Source: Euprymna scolopes (lineage: Eukaryota > Mollusca > Cephalopoda > Sepiida > Sepiolidae). Taken from it: 64,000 nucleotides of DNA. The position numbers were made by a program, and so were the translations under genes. Positions 47,601 through 57,067 of the stretch are shown piece by piece. The stretch lies in NCBI GenBank assembly GCA_024364805.1, contig CM044507.1, positions 54,824,935 to 54,888,934 of the forward strand. Reading direction: 5' to 3'. Numbering within the stretch: position 1 is the stretch's first letter; each line of letters opens with the position of its first letter. The notes beneath the pieces are model-generated. The model did not search any database, had not been told where the DNA came from, and saw only the letters and a program-made list of their open reading frames with translations.

Positions 47601-50600
47601 GAGGAAGCATTAATTAACACGAAATTTAATAATAACTCGAATGGTCAACATATAAAGATAAAAGAATTCATTACTTTAAGTGAACAATACAATGAGTAAT
47701 TATAATTGATATGTAATGTACACAGGGAATAACATTGTTGTTATCAGTATGAGCCTTAGGACAGTTCATTGTATAAAGAAAGGAGTGCAAATATTTGCCT
47801 CCTCCTCCTCCAGAAACAATCAAGATTTTCAGAGTTTTTACTAAACTGATCAATAACTCAAATCTACAAATTTTTAATTATCTAAAAGGCCCATTAGAAC
47901 CAAGGGGTTTTTATCCTCTGAATTAAAAGAAGTGAATATACAGATTATGTAGAATTTACAAGTCTTCCAATTTTCTATATTTATTAACCGCATGAACAAA
48001 AACAAAAGTCACGCACTAAAAACTATCTAAAAATGCAATCACATCTGTTATACAAAGAGTCTTCACACGAAAATAGCTATCACATAATCTGTTTAAAAAT
48101 ATGCCTACACAGGAAATAATTACTTTTTGTTAAAAATCAAAATTTTTTTCAATGATCTGACTACATAAAACAAGATTTAAATGTTTCCCCCAGAAGATAA
48201 CTATACTTTGGCCTCCATGATCTTGGAGACAATGAAATTGCTAAGAGCCCTTTACTTTGGCATTGCATATAGTCATACACTGACAAAGAGTATCAGAAAA
48301 AAATTGTACCTATTTTCTGATGCTAAAAACGATTCTTTTAATATATTTTTTTTATTCAAAACTTAATTTTCTATTTTAATGATAAAATAAATATTTCTTA
48401 ATTTTAAACTACCAGTAAAACTAAAATTTATTGATCACTGCTACAAGTGTATTTTTTATGTTTACGAAAAAATATGTATATATTCCATGGATTTTTATGG
48501 TAATTTGAAAAAAAAAAAAAAAAAAAGATAAATCTAGAGCAAATTATTTAGAAATTTGGAAATAATCGAAATTGGCAATTGTATTAAAACAGAATCAGTA
48601 ACTCAATCGGGAAAAATACTGGAATCGCATATCACTAAAACATACTTAACATGCTTGTTCTTTTCTTTTGTCACTCTAAAACAAGACAATGATGACCCTT
48701 TCAAACTCAAGCAATTCACTCATACAAAATGTCTTTGTCAATTTGTGTAATGCATATATATATATATATATGCTAATAAAATATCTGCCTTCTAAGCAGC
48801 AATTAATTTGACTGTAGCCTTCTTTGCAGAAAAGAAAGCTCAACAACTCGTTTCAAACTTTAATTTGGAATCGGACAATAAAAATTACAATTACCTCCCT
48901 TGAAAACTAATGTAAATGCAAGTTTTTGAAAGGTTATCATTTTTGTCATTAAAATAATAACAATAAATAATACTAATTAAAATATCATTGACAAAACTAT
49001 TGTGTATATGTGAGGAAAAGGACAATAACAACTACAAATGAATAATGCAGAATAATTTATTAGAAATAAGTAAGCTAATCAAATACACACAATTTTTGTT
49101 CCAGTATTAGTGAATTATTGTATATAGAGTATTACAAAGATTTTGTTGTATCATCATCTAAATTTGTTTTAGTGTTTATATACTTATATAGATAAGTGGC
49201 AATGTTCATAATTATATATCATATATCGTGTTCATAATCATTCAAGCAATCACTTTATCCATTTTTTTTATATTTATAAGATCTGAATTAATTAGCATGG
49301 GTTATGTTATAATCATTGTCTACATTTCAATCATGCCAGGATCAACATTGCAGATACATAATCAATGCATATAATTTCTAAATACCTGAAGCAACCATTT
49401 AATTATATTCTCCTCCAAAATGAGCAAAATAATTATACATAATAAAAATCACAACATGGATATGTGAAAAGGTTGAGTGATTGTCTGTACAGATGGTCCA
49501 AGAGGCTTTCACAGTCAGTAATAAATGAAATAAAAATACTTGAAAGCGGAGAACTTACATTTTGCAGATTGGACAAATTACTTCATTGGCTGAAAGAGCT
49601 TCAAAAGCCTCACAGAGTGATTTTTCTTCAAGCAAAAGTTCTTCTTCATAATTTTCAAACTCTTCCAACATCCTCAACTCTGGAAAAAATAAAAATAATG
49701 GTAAATAGTTTGGTTAGTATGTTCTTAAACTCTAGGGCTTCTGTTGTAGCAGCAGCAATGGCAACAATTGCAGAGAACCAATATCTAAATCATTTAATAT
49801 TTGCTTGATTTAAATGTTTCGTACCGATTGGATCTTATTGCACAATCTAGATTTGTTGTCTATTTTCGATTTTAACCAATCAGAAACAATCTTTCTTGGT
49901 GTTGGAGAACATGTTCCTAAAATCTATACCGCATATGTGATTTCCAAACAGAGGATCAGCGAGAAGGCCAGGATGTCTAATAAATATTTGTCACTCTAGA
50001 GAGTACCATGCATTAATCACGGATTTATTTACTTCCAAATAATATAAAGTTTACAAATTTATTCAACACTCCAGCCTGGGTATGTATGGTCATAACGTTT
50101 TCCTTGTCTTGACTTATGGACTGTTAACATAACATTTTCTCTGTAAAGACACCTGAACATTTAATAACTTCTTTCTTAATCCTTGTAAAGAAGATGTGAA
50201 ATAAAGTTGATAAATGATGTAGAAAGAGTAATAAATTCACTTTTTGATGTCTCTTTTATACAATAGCATATTATCTTATTTAATATGAAAACTACATCGC
50301 AAACAAATTTAATTTATATTCTATCATCATTTGTTAAATCTATATTCATAAAATGAAGATGTTGTTTGTTTGTCACCATGCACATTGGAGAACATCAAAA
50401 TAGGATGACGTCATTTGTTAAAGAAAGAAGGAGCAAGGGAAGCTCAGTATTATAGATAATAAATGATTGCTTGTTTGTACATAGTGGATGATGTCACAAA
50501 GAGAGATAATGTCATGGCAGTAGGAAGAGAGAAAGAAAGAGATGGGAGAGTATTTAATCCTCTTCCACTGCAAGAACTATGATACCAGAGTTGGAAAGTG

Positions 50601-53600
50601 AGATTAAGAAGTCAGCACCCTTGAGAAGGCAAAGCCTGGGAGAATGAACCTCCTAGAACTGCACAGAACCAGCATTACACCACAATCAACAGCGACGAGA
50701 TCATTACAGAAATCGTCTAACCTCTGCTGATTTTGGAGGTCGAGGACAAAAATTTCTAAGAGAGAAAAAGTGTGCATGCATGAATGGGATGTAAGGTATT
50801 TAATGACCCATTTTAATTTCCAATTTTTTAGTATCATTTTCTCTTGAAAGTTACTTTAAAAAACATTTTCTTTCTTTGTATTTTCAGACTGTTATCTCTT
50901 GTAAAGTTGATCACTATGAGTGCAAGATAAAGAGTAAAGTAATTGAAGTGATCTAAGAATAATCTATAAGTTTGTAATTTTTAATAAAATAAATATTTTA
51001 TATCAAGATTTATTATTTAATAAATACTGAAAAGATTTGGTAATTCTTAGAGTTTTGGTGGAATGTGTTTCTTCAGTCATTTTGGGGTAAAACAAAAAGA
51101 AAAACATTCTTTCACTTTCACTGTTTCTCCTTTAATGATACAGTTATATACAAGTACCAAAGTTAATAGAGAATACCAAGAAACACTAAAATTACACTCA
51201 GAGGGAGACAAGAGAGCTTTGAGGGATTTGGGATTTATTTCAATACTGAACATACTGTGCAATTTACATGAGTACAGTTCATAAATTGATTTACCTTCTA
51301 GTTTGAGTTCTTCTTCAAGATCTTCAAATATTTTTATGAGTCTATCAATATTTTCATTTTCTTCAGGAGGCTGTCAAGAAAGCAAAAAAAAAATAAATAA
51401 AGTCATCTTTTGTGAGTGGCAAGAGACAAATTGTTACGTAGCGAGGGGTTGTTTACACAACCGAGTGTATACGGTATCATTAACGTACGTCTGTATATAG
51501 TTGAATCATGTTTGTGATGTGTTTGAATGTGTACGTGGCACTAATAAATGTCAAGTTCTTATCATAAACGAACTCCATATATGTATGTACATTGTGTAAT
51601 GCCTATTTTACGGCCTGTGATTCGTCTTAATCTAGTGGAGTCGGTGTGTGCGTGTCAAAACATAAGATATACATATAACAATATACCTGTTCTTCTGGAA
51701 AGTTTGTCAACTGTCCTTGGGGGAGCTGGAATCTGTTAGAAAGGATACTCAAAACAGAATCCAAGACGATATGGGATTTTACACATTTATTTCACTCCCA
51801 GGTATTCGTCTTAGCAGAGAAGTGATTGATGATCTTGGCGTGGGGTAGTTCTTTTACATCTCCATTCTGAGACTTCTCCCCCCCTTACTCTCATGGGAAG
51901 ACTCATTTTAGCCCATCTTGTTCATTTGATGTCTCCAATCCAACTCAACAATGCTTGTGCAAACCGGAACACAGGACATGCGACACGTCACATCCGGTCA
52001 CCTGTTTGGATACTTTCACATGCAAGCTGACCGATTCCAAAATTTGACACGTTGTCAAAACATGATTATTCAAATCTATGTTGTCCACTCATCACTAGAT
52101 AGATAATTATATAGACAGATAATTTACTGCTTCTGCCAACTACTCTAACAAGATATAAACAATAAATTGGATGAAAATTAATGTCAAATGAGAGTAAAAG
52201 TAATAGTAAAATGGGCTAGAAAATACTTTGGGCTTTTATTTTAGTTGAATTTATCAAGTAGTTTTTTTTTTAAAGAAAATTTTCAAATGGTTTTAAGCAA
52301 TTAATGTGAAATCGTTAGTATTACAAGGTTAATCCCGTGAGTTTAAATTATTGTGGAGTTATCTGCACTTATTTTTAAGATGACATAAGACAGTCCCTTT
52401 TTGCTAACTCATAAAATTTGATTTTCTTAGTTAAAAATAAAACTACTAAATAAATTTACATTATATTTGGAATATGACATCTCCATTCTGTGACAGGTAT
52501 ATACAAAGATTTTTTGGATTTTTGTTTTTTTAGGTTGAATTTTGAAGAGCCAAAAAATGATTACAAAACCAATCAACTTTCCAACAGATTTCCAGCAGCA
52601 CCATCACTTTCTCTCTGCCCTCTAAGAAATCAACTCTTAGTGCTTTCTATCAGTCTTTTCATATGCTAATTAGTTCCAACTATAAGTCTACAATTGTGAA
52701 GAGAAACTTGTTGCATTTTGGGAGAAAACTCCAGCATCCACATACTCCCCTCATAATATTACTATCACAAAGTCTTCCTGTGAATATCACTTAGTCATTA
52801 CTGTCAGTAGCAATTTGAATTGAATAAAGCAACTCTCTAAAATTGTGAAGGTCAAAGGTGACTTGGCATCACTCAGCAAGACTTTCCAGTCATTTATTTA
52901 AAAATAGTACACAACTATGGCATGACCCATCATCATATTCAGTTCAACTTTGTTTCATAAAATGTTTTTATATTTTGAAAATATATTTTAAATAGTTTAA
53001 TTATTAATCAAATGTGATTATATTAGAAAGCATCAAACAACAACAAATAATAAATGCATCTACGTTTTAAAAATTATTTATAGATAAAAAAAATTACATA
53101 AAAATCTAGACAGCTTAAAATAATTGATGTTTTGGGATTGCCTTCAGGCCAAGATCACAGTGTAGTATCTGTTCTGATGCTACACTTCACCTTTTTTGTT
53201 CTTAGTCAATGGAGGAGAAATCCTTCATGGCTGAGACAATTTTCATTTTTGTTACTATTCAGATTGCCCCCTTTTTAGGGAGATAGATTTACTCCACATT
53301 AAAAACTGACCTTGTGTCTAACTCTGCCCTCGTGGAGAGACAAATAAATAGGAATAATAGTTTGCAATTTCTGATTTCACATATGGCAACCATGATGATG
53401 TCAATATTTTCTATTTAACTTGCACCTGATGTCTTTGTTAGCAACATTTCAGATTGTTTTTTTTCTAACACATGATCTTTTGCAATCAACCTCATAGACC
53501 TCAAATTTACTCGAACAGTATATTGAACTTTCTGGCAAAAAGAGTACGAATTAGTTGTAAAGATTTCAAACAAATTACCTTTAATGCATATAGACGATAA

Positions 53601-53961
53601 GAGATAATATTATAATATCAAATGGAATCAGAATAATAAATGTACAAAAAAAAAACAAAAAAAAAAACAAAAAAACAATAGATATTTTTTTTTATGCATA
53701 TTACTCAAAATTTTCCTTAACACCAACAAAAAAGTATTACTAAAAGATAAAAAGAAAAATACTTACGATAAAGGAAATGTTAAGTGGTAAATCTGCTATT
53801 TTAGTCATTTCTGTTTCGTCATCCCAAAGAGATCTCCATTCTCTGCTCATAATGTCTTTGATAAAATCATTTCCCAAATCAATCTCTTTTTCTGAAGACT
53901 CAATATGACGTAATTTTGACAAAAGTTTTTCACGGTTCTTCCGCAGCCTTTCAAAACATTT
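33136..53961 (-). CDS. RPAIN: RPA-interacting protein (importin-beta adaptor for RPA), first exon missing
   Basis: In animals this protein binds replication protein A and carries it into the nucleus with importin-beta. Six exons on the minus strand join in frame: 53961-53767, 51370-51295, 49679-49559, 41165-41102, 38980-38843, 33165-33136, giving 207 residues before a TAA stop. The first exon seen matches the N-terminal domain (KCFERLRKNREKLL, then MSREWRSLW). The middle is acidic and probably helical. The C-terminal zinc-binding domain has CPIC, CKC, a His/Cys cluster (HNYTCHSEPEF) and a final CKDC, ending CDMMHVII where human has CDTWAVIL. The human protein is 219 aa, with about 26 residues before the first homologous position here, so one small 5' exon is missing. 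Family identity rests on order, spacing and motifs throughout. Confidence 0.93.
33166..36180. other. RPAIN last intron, 3' part: simple repeats
   Basis: (ATT)n at 33762-33780, (TA)n at 35649-35692, poly(A/T) tracts. 33340-33415 carries, inverted, the ACAGCCTGATCCGG core also found at 18352 and 46251. 34440-34456 has GCCGGAATTGCCCGGG. No exon. Confidence 0.35.
36181..36259. repeat. AT-rich minisatellite (left part)
   Basis: Units of about 33 bp (ACAATATAAATAAAACTTTT plus TATAATTTT) repeat here and resume at 37008-37092, on the other side of the 36260-36979 element, which therefore entered the array. Confidence 0.6.
36260..36979. mobile_element. 720-bp repeat element with GGTCCCCCG inverted ends
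   Basis: Begins GGTCCCCCGACAAAAGGAGG and ends CGGGGGACC, a 9-bp terminal inversion. The start, with CCGTTCGTTTGTCCACTTTT after it, resembles an invertebrate interspersed repeat type with GTCCGTCCGT runs. Inside, TTTTGCATGGTGCNNAACTC plus AAATTTANATATGTTAAGGC occurs twice (36700-36756 and 36805-36850). No coding capacity. Confidence 0.5.
37008..37092. repeat. AT-rich minisatellite (right part)
   Basis: Continuation of the 36181-36259 array: CAAACAATATAAATAGAACT, then TTTTATAATTTTAAACAACA. Confidence 0.6.
37390..37470 (-). mobile_element. tRNA-derived SINE A, 3' fragment
   Basis: In reverse complement: ACACCTGAGGAAGGTCGTAA, then GAGCGAAACGTTGTGCCAAT and AAGATGAGAATAATTGTCTC, the distal core of SINE A. 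Confidence 0.55.
37741..37930 (-). mobile_element. LINE family 2, 3'-end fragment
   Basis: TTTACATGGAGGTCACTACT, then TATCAAGGTTCGGAGGCCAC and TTGGAGATTTGATAGAGTGT, colinear with 55971-56110. Preceded by a T-run, the poly(A) tail of a minus-sense copy truncated after about 190 bp. Confidence 0.8.
37970..38092 (-). mobile_element. tRNA-derived SINE B
   Basis: In reverse complement: A-box-like TTGCTAATGGAGTTAGAGAT, B box AGGTTCAAATCTC, then body CATGAAACGCTAGTATCTGT and AGGTGTTTAAAAATTAT. The body matches 47450-47600 and is unrelated to SINE A. Confidence 0.6.
38093..38842. other. RPAIN last intron, part nearest the penultimate exon
   Basis: A short tandem duplication at 38420-38490 (CAGGCYACTAAYNTAATATA-type unit, ATAATATGTAATTTTT twice). 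No exon. Confidence 0.35.
38843..38980 (-). CDS. RPAIN: RPAIN exon (C-terminal domain)
   Basis: 46 codons, phase 0. Acceptor CATTCACAG, with a NAGNAG-type CAGCAG that would allow one extra Gln. Donor AAG|GTAACA. It encodes LTNVKQMLEDGLELHNYTCH and SEPEFSTLCVLGTTNLFMTC, matching human LTEQKLRACLEG...CPHTPEF...SSLLMSC. A competing donor 5 bases earlier (GTAAGG) would give an immediate stop with the last exon, so the in-frame donor is preferred. Confidence 0.93.
39140..39290. mobile_element. Two small repeat scraps
   Basis: 39150-39180 is an inverted match to 8440-8470 (CATGAAGCCACTTGAT). 39205-39290 is a plus-strand scrap of SINE A (ATACACATGAAGAAATTTGA, CTGTGAAAATAACAACC). Confidence 0.4.
39291..41101. 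other. RPAIN intron with an unassigned GC-richer block
   Basis: 39300-39790 is richer in GC and CpG than its surroundings and has no long reading frame. I recognise no family; a decayed TE coding region is likely. 40610-40715 carries the ATGCTGAAATAATAACATT module also seen at 31082. The rest is AT-rich. Confidence 0.3.
41102..41165 (-). CDS. RPAIN: RPAIN exon (second zinc-binding CxC)
   Basis: 64 nt; enters in phase 2 and leaves in phase 0. Acceptor TTTTTGTAG, donor GTAAGA. It encodes ISPLHENKGVIFCKCGIRIN, matching human YNLRITSGVVVCQCGLSIPS. It sits only 57 bp from the 3' tail of the large LINE in the adjacent intron. Confidence 0.9.
41223..46140 (-). mobile_element. Nearly full-length I-group-like LINE with RNase H
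   Basis: Minus-sense, about 4.9 kb, ending in a (TTTG)n tail at 41223-41240. Order from the 5' end: a GC-richer leader and ORF1 remnant (46120-45200; MVKKLNNSTLLVEVESQEHI), APE endonuclease (44964-44258; IIQWNFRGLNPN, ICLQETF, SSNHFPVIL), reverse transcriptase (about 44000-42680; NFRPIALTSCLGKTFERMIN, a YMWMD-type active-site region near 43005, KFLGLIFD), RNase H (42250-41773; IYTDGSK, VDSLSVLEAI, FCWIPSHYGFCGNDKAD) and a C-terminal VLSRIRIGHTYITHFHLL (41625-41570). RNase H together with these motifs places it in the I/Nimb part of the tree. Several frameshifts make it inactive. It occupies the largest RPAIN intron. Confidence 0.9.
46228..46290 (+). repeat. Interspersed core repeat (ACAGCCTGATCTGGTAGCAC)
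   Basis: TGCATTTCGTTTCAGGAAGC, then AGACAGCCTGATCTGGTAGC and ACCAG. Copies at 18325-18380 (plus) and 33340-33415 (inverted) share both blocks. Family unknown. Confidence 0.5.
46690..47195 (-). mobile_element. LINE family 2, 3'-end copy
   Basis: GATCACTTATCAAGGCCCAG at the T-rich edge. The minus-strand reading frame 46964-46779 encodes NFPHSLSVPKSKRGFHEQSF, then FLKTACLWNSVPSACFP, the distal end of the RT ORF; colinear with 55971-56500. 5'-truncated at about 47195. Confidence 0.8.
47206..47800. repeat. Dispersed direct repeat pair enclosing a SINE B copy
   Basis: GAATGGCCAGCATA, AATGAACAATACAA and GTAATGCATATGGGGAAT at 47212-47310 recur as GAATGGTCAACATA, GTGAACAATACAA and GTAATGTACACAGGGAAT at 47638-47730. 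Both continue to TAGTTCATTGTATAAA (47382 and 47765). SINE B (47450-47600) lies between. Confidence 0.5.
47450..47600 (-). mobile_element. tRNA-derived SINE B, second copy
   Basis: In reverse complement: CCTAGCAAATAGTCTAAGGT (A-box-like), TTGGGTTTGAATCCCTCC (B box), then GCATGAAATATTAATACCTG and TAGGTATAAAAATAATT, matching the body at 37970-38092. Confidence 0.55.
47801..49558. other. RPAIN intron, AT-rich
   Basis: A short (TA)n at 48752-48770; no exon or recognised repeat. Confidence 0.3.
49559..49679 (-). CDS. RPAIN: RPAIN exon (acidic helix and first zinc-binding CxxC)
   Basis: 121 nt, enters in phase 1 and leaves in phase 2. Acceptor TTTTTTCCAG, donor GTAAGT. It encodes the glutamate-rich helix (MLEEFENYEEELLLEEKSLC) and then EVICPIC, matching human NPLICPVC, the first half of the zinc-binding site. 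Confidence 0.9.
49680..51294. other. RPAIN intron with unassigned GC-richer block
   Basis: 50340-50770 includes two TGACGTCA/TGATGTCA-like sites and a purine-rich run (GAAAGAAAGAGATGGGAGAG) leading to GTATTTAATCCTC. It has the look of a decayed mobile-element end, but no terminal repeats were found. Confidence 0.3.
51295..51370 (-). CDS. RPAIN: RPAIN exon (acidic middle region)
   Basis: 76 nt, enters in phase 0 and leaves in phase 1. Acceptor TTCTTGACAG, donor GTAAAT. It encodes PPEENENIDRLIKIFEDLEE, an acidic helical piece matching the LIDMAVLEEIQQEL region of the human protein. It is supported mainly by frame continuity with both neighbouring exons. Confidence 0.82.
51371..53137. other. 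RPAIN intron with CpG-rich unassigned block
   Basis: 51430-51660 has an unusual density of CpG (ACGTAGCGAGG, AACGTACGTC) for this window. 51840-52060 is also GC-richer and ends near the palindrome TGACACGTTGTCA. Neither could be assigned to a family. Confidence 0.3.
53138..53352 (+). mobile_element. U2 snRNA-headed SINE-like repeat, copy 4 (best copy)
   Basis: CCTTCAGGCCAAGATCACAG then TGTAGTATCTGTTCTGATGC follows U2 nt 13-50 almost base for base, apart from AC inserted after GATC and changes at the end. Body: TTCTTAGTCAATGGAGGAGA, CATGGCTGAGACAATTTTCA, TTAAAAACTGACCTTGTGTC, TAACTCTGCCCTC. Length about 215 bp. Confidence 0.8.
53353..53766. other. RPAIN intron flanking the second coding exon
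   Basis: AT-rich with A-runs at 53646-53678; nothing recognised. Confidence 0.3.
53767..53961 (-). CDS. RPAIN: RPAIN exon (N-terminal domain; second coding exon)
   Basis: 65 codons, phase 0 at both ends. A long pyrimidine tract and ATTTACAAAG acceptor precede it; donor GTAAGT. It encodes KCFERLRKNREKLLSKLR and FIKDIMSREWRSLWDD, matching human RCLERMRNSRDRLLNRYR and VQEVMEEEWNAL. The upstream reading frame is T-rich intron, so the exon start is set by homology and the acceptor. Confidence 0.92.
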
Positions 53962-54289
53962 CTTTGTAAATAAGAAAAAGAAAAAAAGAAATTTATAACA
54001 AAAATCCATCTATATATTCATACATGTAGAATTTAATGGAAGAAAAGCATATAGGTTAACACCAAAGCAAATATTAAAATTACCTCATTTGATGAAGAAA
54101 TGTCTTATGGTTTGTCTTTATTATGAAAAAGATTTTCTGAGAAATCAGTGAAATGTTATTTTAAATATTTATTTAAAATAGTGGAGAATTCAGTTTTTTT
54201 TCCAAGTATGGAATATTTTAGAAAAATATTTTTGTTTCAAATAAAGGGAAATACATGTAATATGAATAGAATTATATTCTTTTTTTAAG

Positions 54290-54455
54290 ATGGTGTCCCT
54301 GTTTCCTCCTCATAAGGGTAGAGTTAGGCATAAGGTTGGTTCTCATCACACAATGCACTCTAGGTTAGGACAAAAGAAAAAATAAAGTGTAGAAGGATTT
54401 CTCCTTCACTGACCAAAAAGAGAATGGATACTACATTGTGATCTTAGCCAAAATT
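54290..54455 (-). mobile_element. U2 snRNA-headed SINE-like repeat, copy 5
   Basis: In reverse complement: TTTTGGCTAAGATCACAATG, then TAGTATCCATTCTC, the body TTTTGGTCAGTGAAGGAGAA and ATGCCTAACTCTACCCT, and a short A tail (TTAAAAAAAG). It shares the AC insertion after GATC with copy 4. Confidence 0.75.
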
Positions 54456-54867
54456 ATAGTGTTTGTATGAAAATAATTTCCATCTGCTCAAAATATTTTC
54501 TGAAAGGAATTAAATCAAATTACATTTTTTTTTTGTTCTTAATATGCCACAACAACCTGAAAGAAGAAATGACAGAGCAGAATCAAATATCGATATTTTT
54601 AGGATGAAAGCTATCAATGACAAAAAAAGATTGACTTTATATATTAGATAACAGAGAAAGGAAGAGGCTAAATGAAAGAAAACAGAAAGATAGAAGACAG
54701 AAGAAAGAAAAGGGAGGTAAGAAGGTCATTCTAAAATTTACATGGTAAGAAAACTTTGGCAAATTCTAAAAATGTGTTTTCATTTTAATACAATTTTCTG
54801 CCTTTTCATTTAAAATAACCTTAATTCCGTTTTTAACATTATTTTGATACACACATGTCCCAACATT

Positions 54868-55290
54868 GCAAAAAAGGTGGACTTCCTTTACCAGGCTAGA
54901 AAACATCAGTATCCTATATCTTTACAAAGCAACCATTCACCCATGTAGAGATTATTGTTGTCATATCTGGACCGGTGTACCAACCACTAATCTCTCTCTC
55001 TCAGACACGATCCCAACATAGCATCTAATCTTATAGGTCTCACACTGTCTACTAAGGACAAGGACGTCAATGAAATGTGCTTTGATATACTTGCTGCACT
55101 CGTACCCTGTTAACATAAATGATCCCGGTCAACCTGACAATCAGCAAATTTTCACCTCTTCACTGTGGAAATACTTAAATGATAAAAAGCTTTCTACTGA
55201 AGTAGATTTTTTTCATATTTCATTCCTGCACCCTATTTACCTGATGCTAGCTGCATTAACATGGCTGAGTGTCCTCCAAACGTTATAATC
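54868..55290 (+). mobile_element. LINE relic, RT C-terminal scrap (family 1-like)
   Basis: Plus-strand pieces KKVDFLYQARKHQYP, then RDYCCHIWTGVPTTNLSL, correspond to KKVGSLYRARKLLTP and MEYCCHIWAGASTTSLSL of the 521 copy. It is the only LINE fragment of this group on the plus strand. Broken frames, old. Confidence 0.7.
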
Positions 55291-55401
55291 TTGAGCCAAG
55301 ATGTTTGTTTTTTGGTTGCATTATACCTTCAAAGCATATTTTACATAGCCCTACACTTTATAACTTTATTTATTGGTTATTGATGCTGAAACAAACAAAG
55401 A

Positions 55402-55536
55402 TCATGCAGTCTTGGCCCTGTTGATAGAAAAACCAACTTTTTTTGAGTAATTCACAAGATTGAGAAATGCCTGCAAATCAGAGCTGGAGTTACCAGTTGC
55501 AGCTATGTCATTTTCCAAAGACAAATGACATTTATA

Positions 55537-55603
<67 letters not shown>

Positions 55604-55662
55604 TCACTAATTGAAAAACCAGAGCTGCATTGTTGTTTTGTTTTCCAAATAACTGATGCCAT
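55402..55662 (-). mobile_element. Different LINE scrap (RT palm) split by a 64-bp poly(A)
   Basis: Minus-strand ENDIAATGNSSSDLQAFLNL, then VGFSINRAKT, resembles the YADDIALL...KKIGLxINxxKT palm region of another LINE type, with END in place of ADD. A run of 64 A at 55538-55601 interrupts it. Short and inactive. Confidence 0.5.
55538..55601. repeat. 64-bp poly(A) run
   Basis: The longest homopolymer in the window, inside a LINE fragment. Its length should be treated with caution, because such runs are prone to sequencing error. Confidence 0.9.
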
Positions 55663-55771
55663 AATGATGCAGAATAGAAATGCTCTACACCCTTGAAAAT
55701 TATAATTGGGTGTGATGTCCCTATCTAAGTTTTAGTTGTAGCAGTCAAATTAGAATAGATCATTTTGAAGA

Positions 55772-55775
<4 letters not shown>

Positions 55776-55806
<31 letters not shown>
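55776..55806. repeat. (TA)n microsatellite
   Basis: About 15 AT repeats. Confidence 0.9.
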
Positions 55807-55808
<2 letters not shown>

Positions 55809-56191
55809 GAGGGACAATTTCAAAATTATTCTCAATTCTGATACAATTATTGAAACCTTTCTTTTAAAATTTCTAAATATTTAATTAGAGATTTGTTGCT
55901 TTTTTTTAAATTTTCAAATTACTGGAAACCCTCCATGTAATATCCATATATATATATATTTTATTTTTTTTTTTACATGGGGATCATCACTTATCAAGGC
56001 CCGTACGCCACTCGGGGATAAGGGTTATCTTGTGTACAATAATCAATGGGATAATATCGTAGTAATAGTTGGTATTGGAGATTTGATAAAGTGTCTTACT
56101 TAAGGAGGCGATTAATCAGGAATTTGTTTATGTTGGATTTGAAGACGTCCAAATTGTAGTCAGGTGGGAAACAGGCAAACGGAAGAGAATT

Positions 56192-57067
56192 CTACAGGCG
56201 TGCACTTCTCAGAGAAAAGCTATGTTCATGGAATCTACGTTTTGATTTAGGCATAGATAAAGAGTGGGGGAAATTACTGACAGTGGTTTCAGCTAGACGG
56301 GTGTTTATCATGAAGGATTGGTGGGGGGGGGACCAGAGATTGGAGCTCGGACGAGCACTTGCCATGGAAATAACGATAAAACAAAGACAGGCTCGTAACG
56401 TCTCTTCTGTCGGAGAGAGGATGCATGGAAGAGAAGAGAGCATCCCCACTAAGCCACAAAGTCTATTTTGTACTTTGTCAAGGCAGGATAGGCTGTTTTT
56501 TGAAGATCCAGCCCAGATGTGGCAGCAGTACTCACTCTTTGAACGTACTTGGCTTTTATAGAGATAGAAAATTGCATCAGTAGTGAGATATCTTCTGGAG
56601 TGGTAGAAGGATCCTACCATTTTCTCAGCGGCCTGGGCAACAGACTTTATATATGTGTTCCATTTCAGATCAGGAGTAAAGGTCAAACCCAGGAGCTTGT
56701 CAAAACATGAAGCCTCCCCAAGATGAGAGCCATTCATTTCAATTGATGTTAGATGAGGAACAGAGCGTAGATGATGTAAAGTTAGGAGCTTGGTTTTAGA
56801 TGCATTAAAAGTAACCAGCCATCTCTTCCCCCACTGAATCACGTGCTCAAGATCAGAGGAGAGGGAATCAGAGAGAGCTTTGTCATTTACGGCCTTTGAT
56901 GTGTTGCCGTAGATGGTTGTGTCATCAGCATAGATGTCAACGAATGAATTAAGTATGTGTTTTGGGAGATCATTGATGTAGATCAGGAAGAGAGTTGGGT
57001 GCAGGATGGACCTCTGGGGGACTCCAGCATTAATACTGTGGGCCTCTGATTGCTGTCCATCAACCAC
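56192..57067 (-). pseudogene. Reverse transcriptase, open 3' part
   Basis: A 291-codon open stretch of the LINE family 2 ORF2: RT from the GVPQ block through YADD to the C-terminal CCHIWAG and FHEHSFSLRSARL motifs. It is joined upstream, after a frame break, to 57386-57084 (KAFDKVWHKGLL). A retrotransposon pseudogene, not a host gene. Confidence 0.85.

Noticed and set aside
51705-52057. Possible solo LTR (TGTCAAC ... GTTGTCA)
   Set aside because: The ends are loosely LTR-like and an AATAAA lies inside on the minus strand, but the 5-bp flanks (AAGTT, AAACA) differ and no sister copy is in the window.
54061-54100. Candidate RPAIN first exon with donor GTAATT
   Set aside because: No homology to the RPAIN N-terminus and wrong phase for the exon at 53961.
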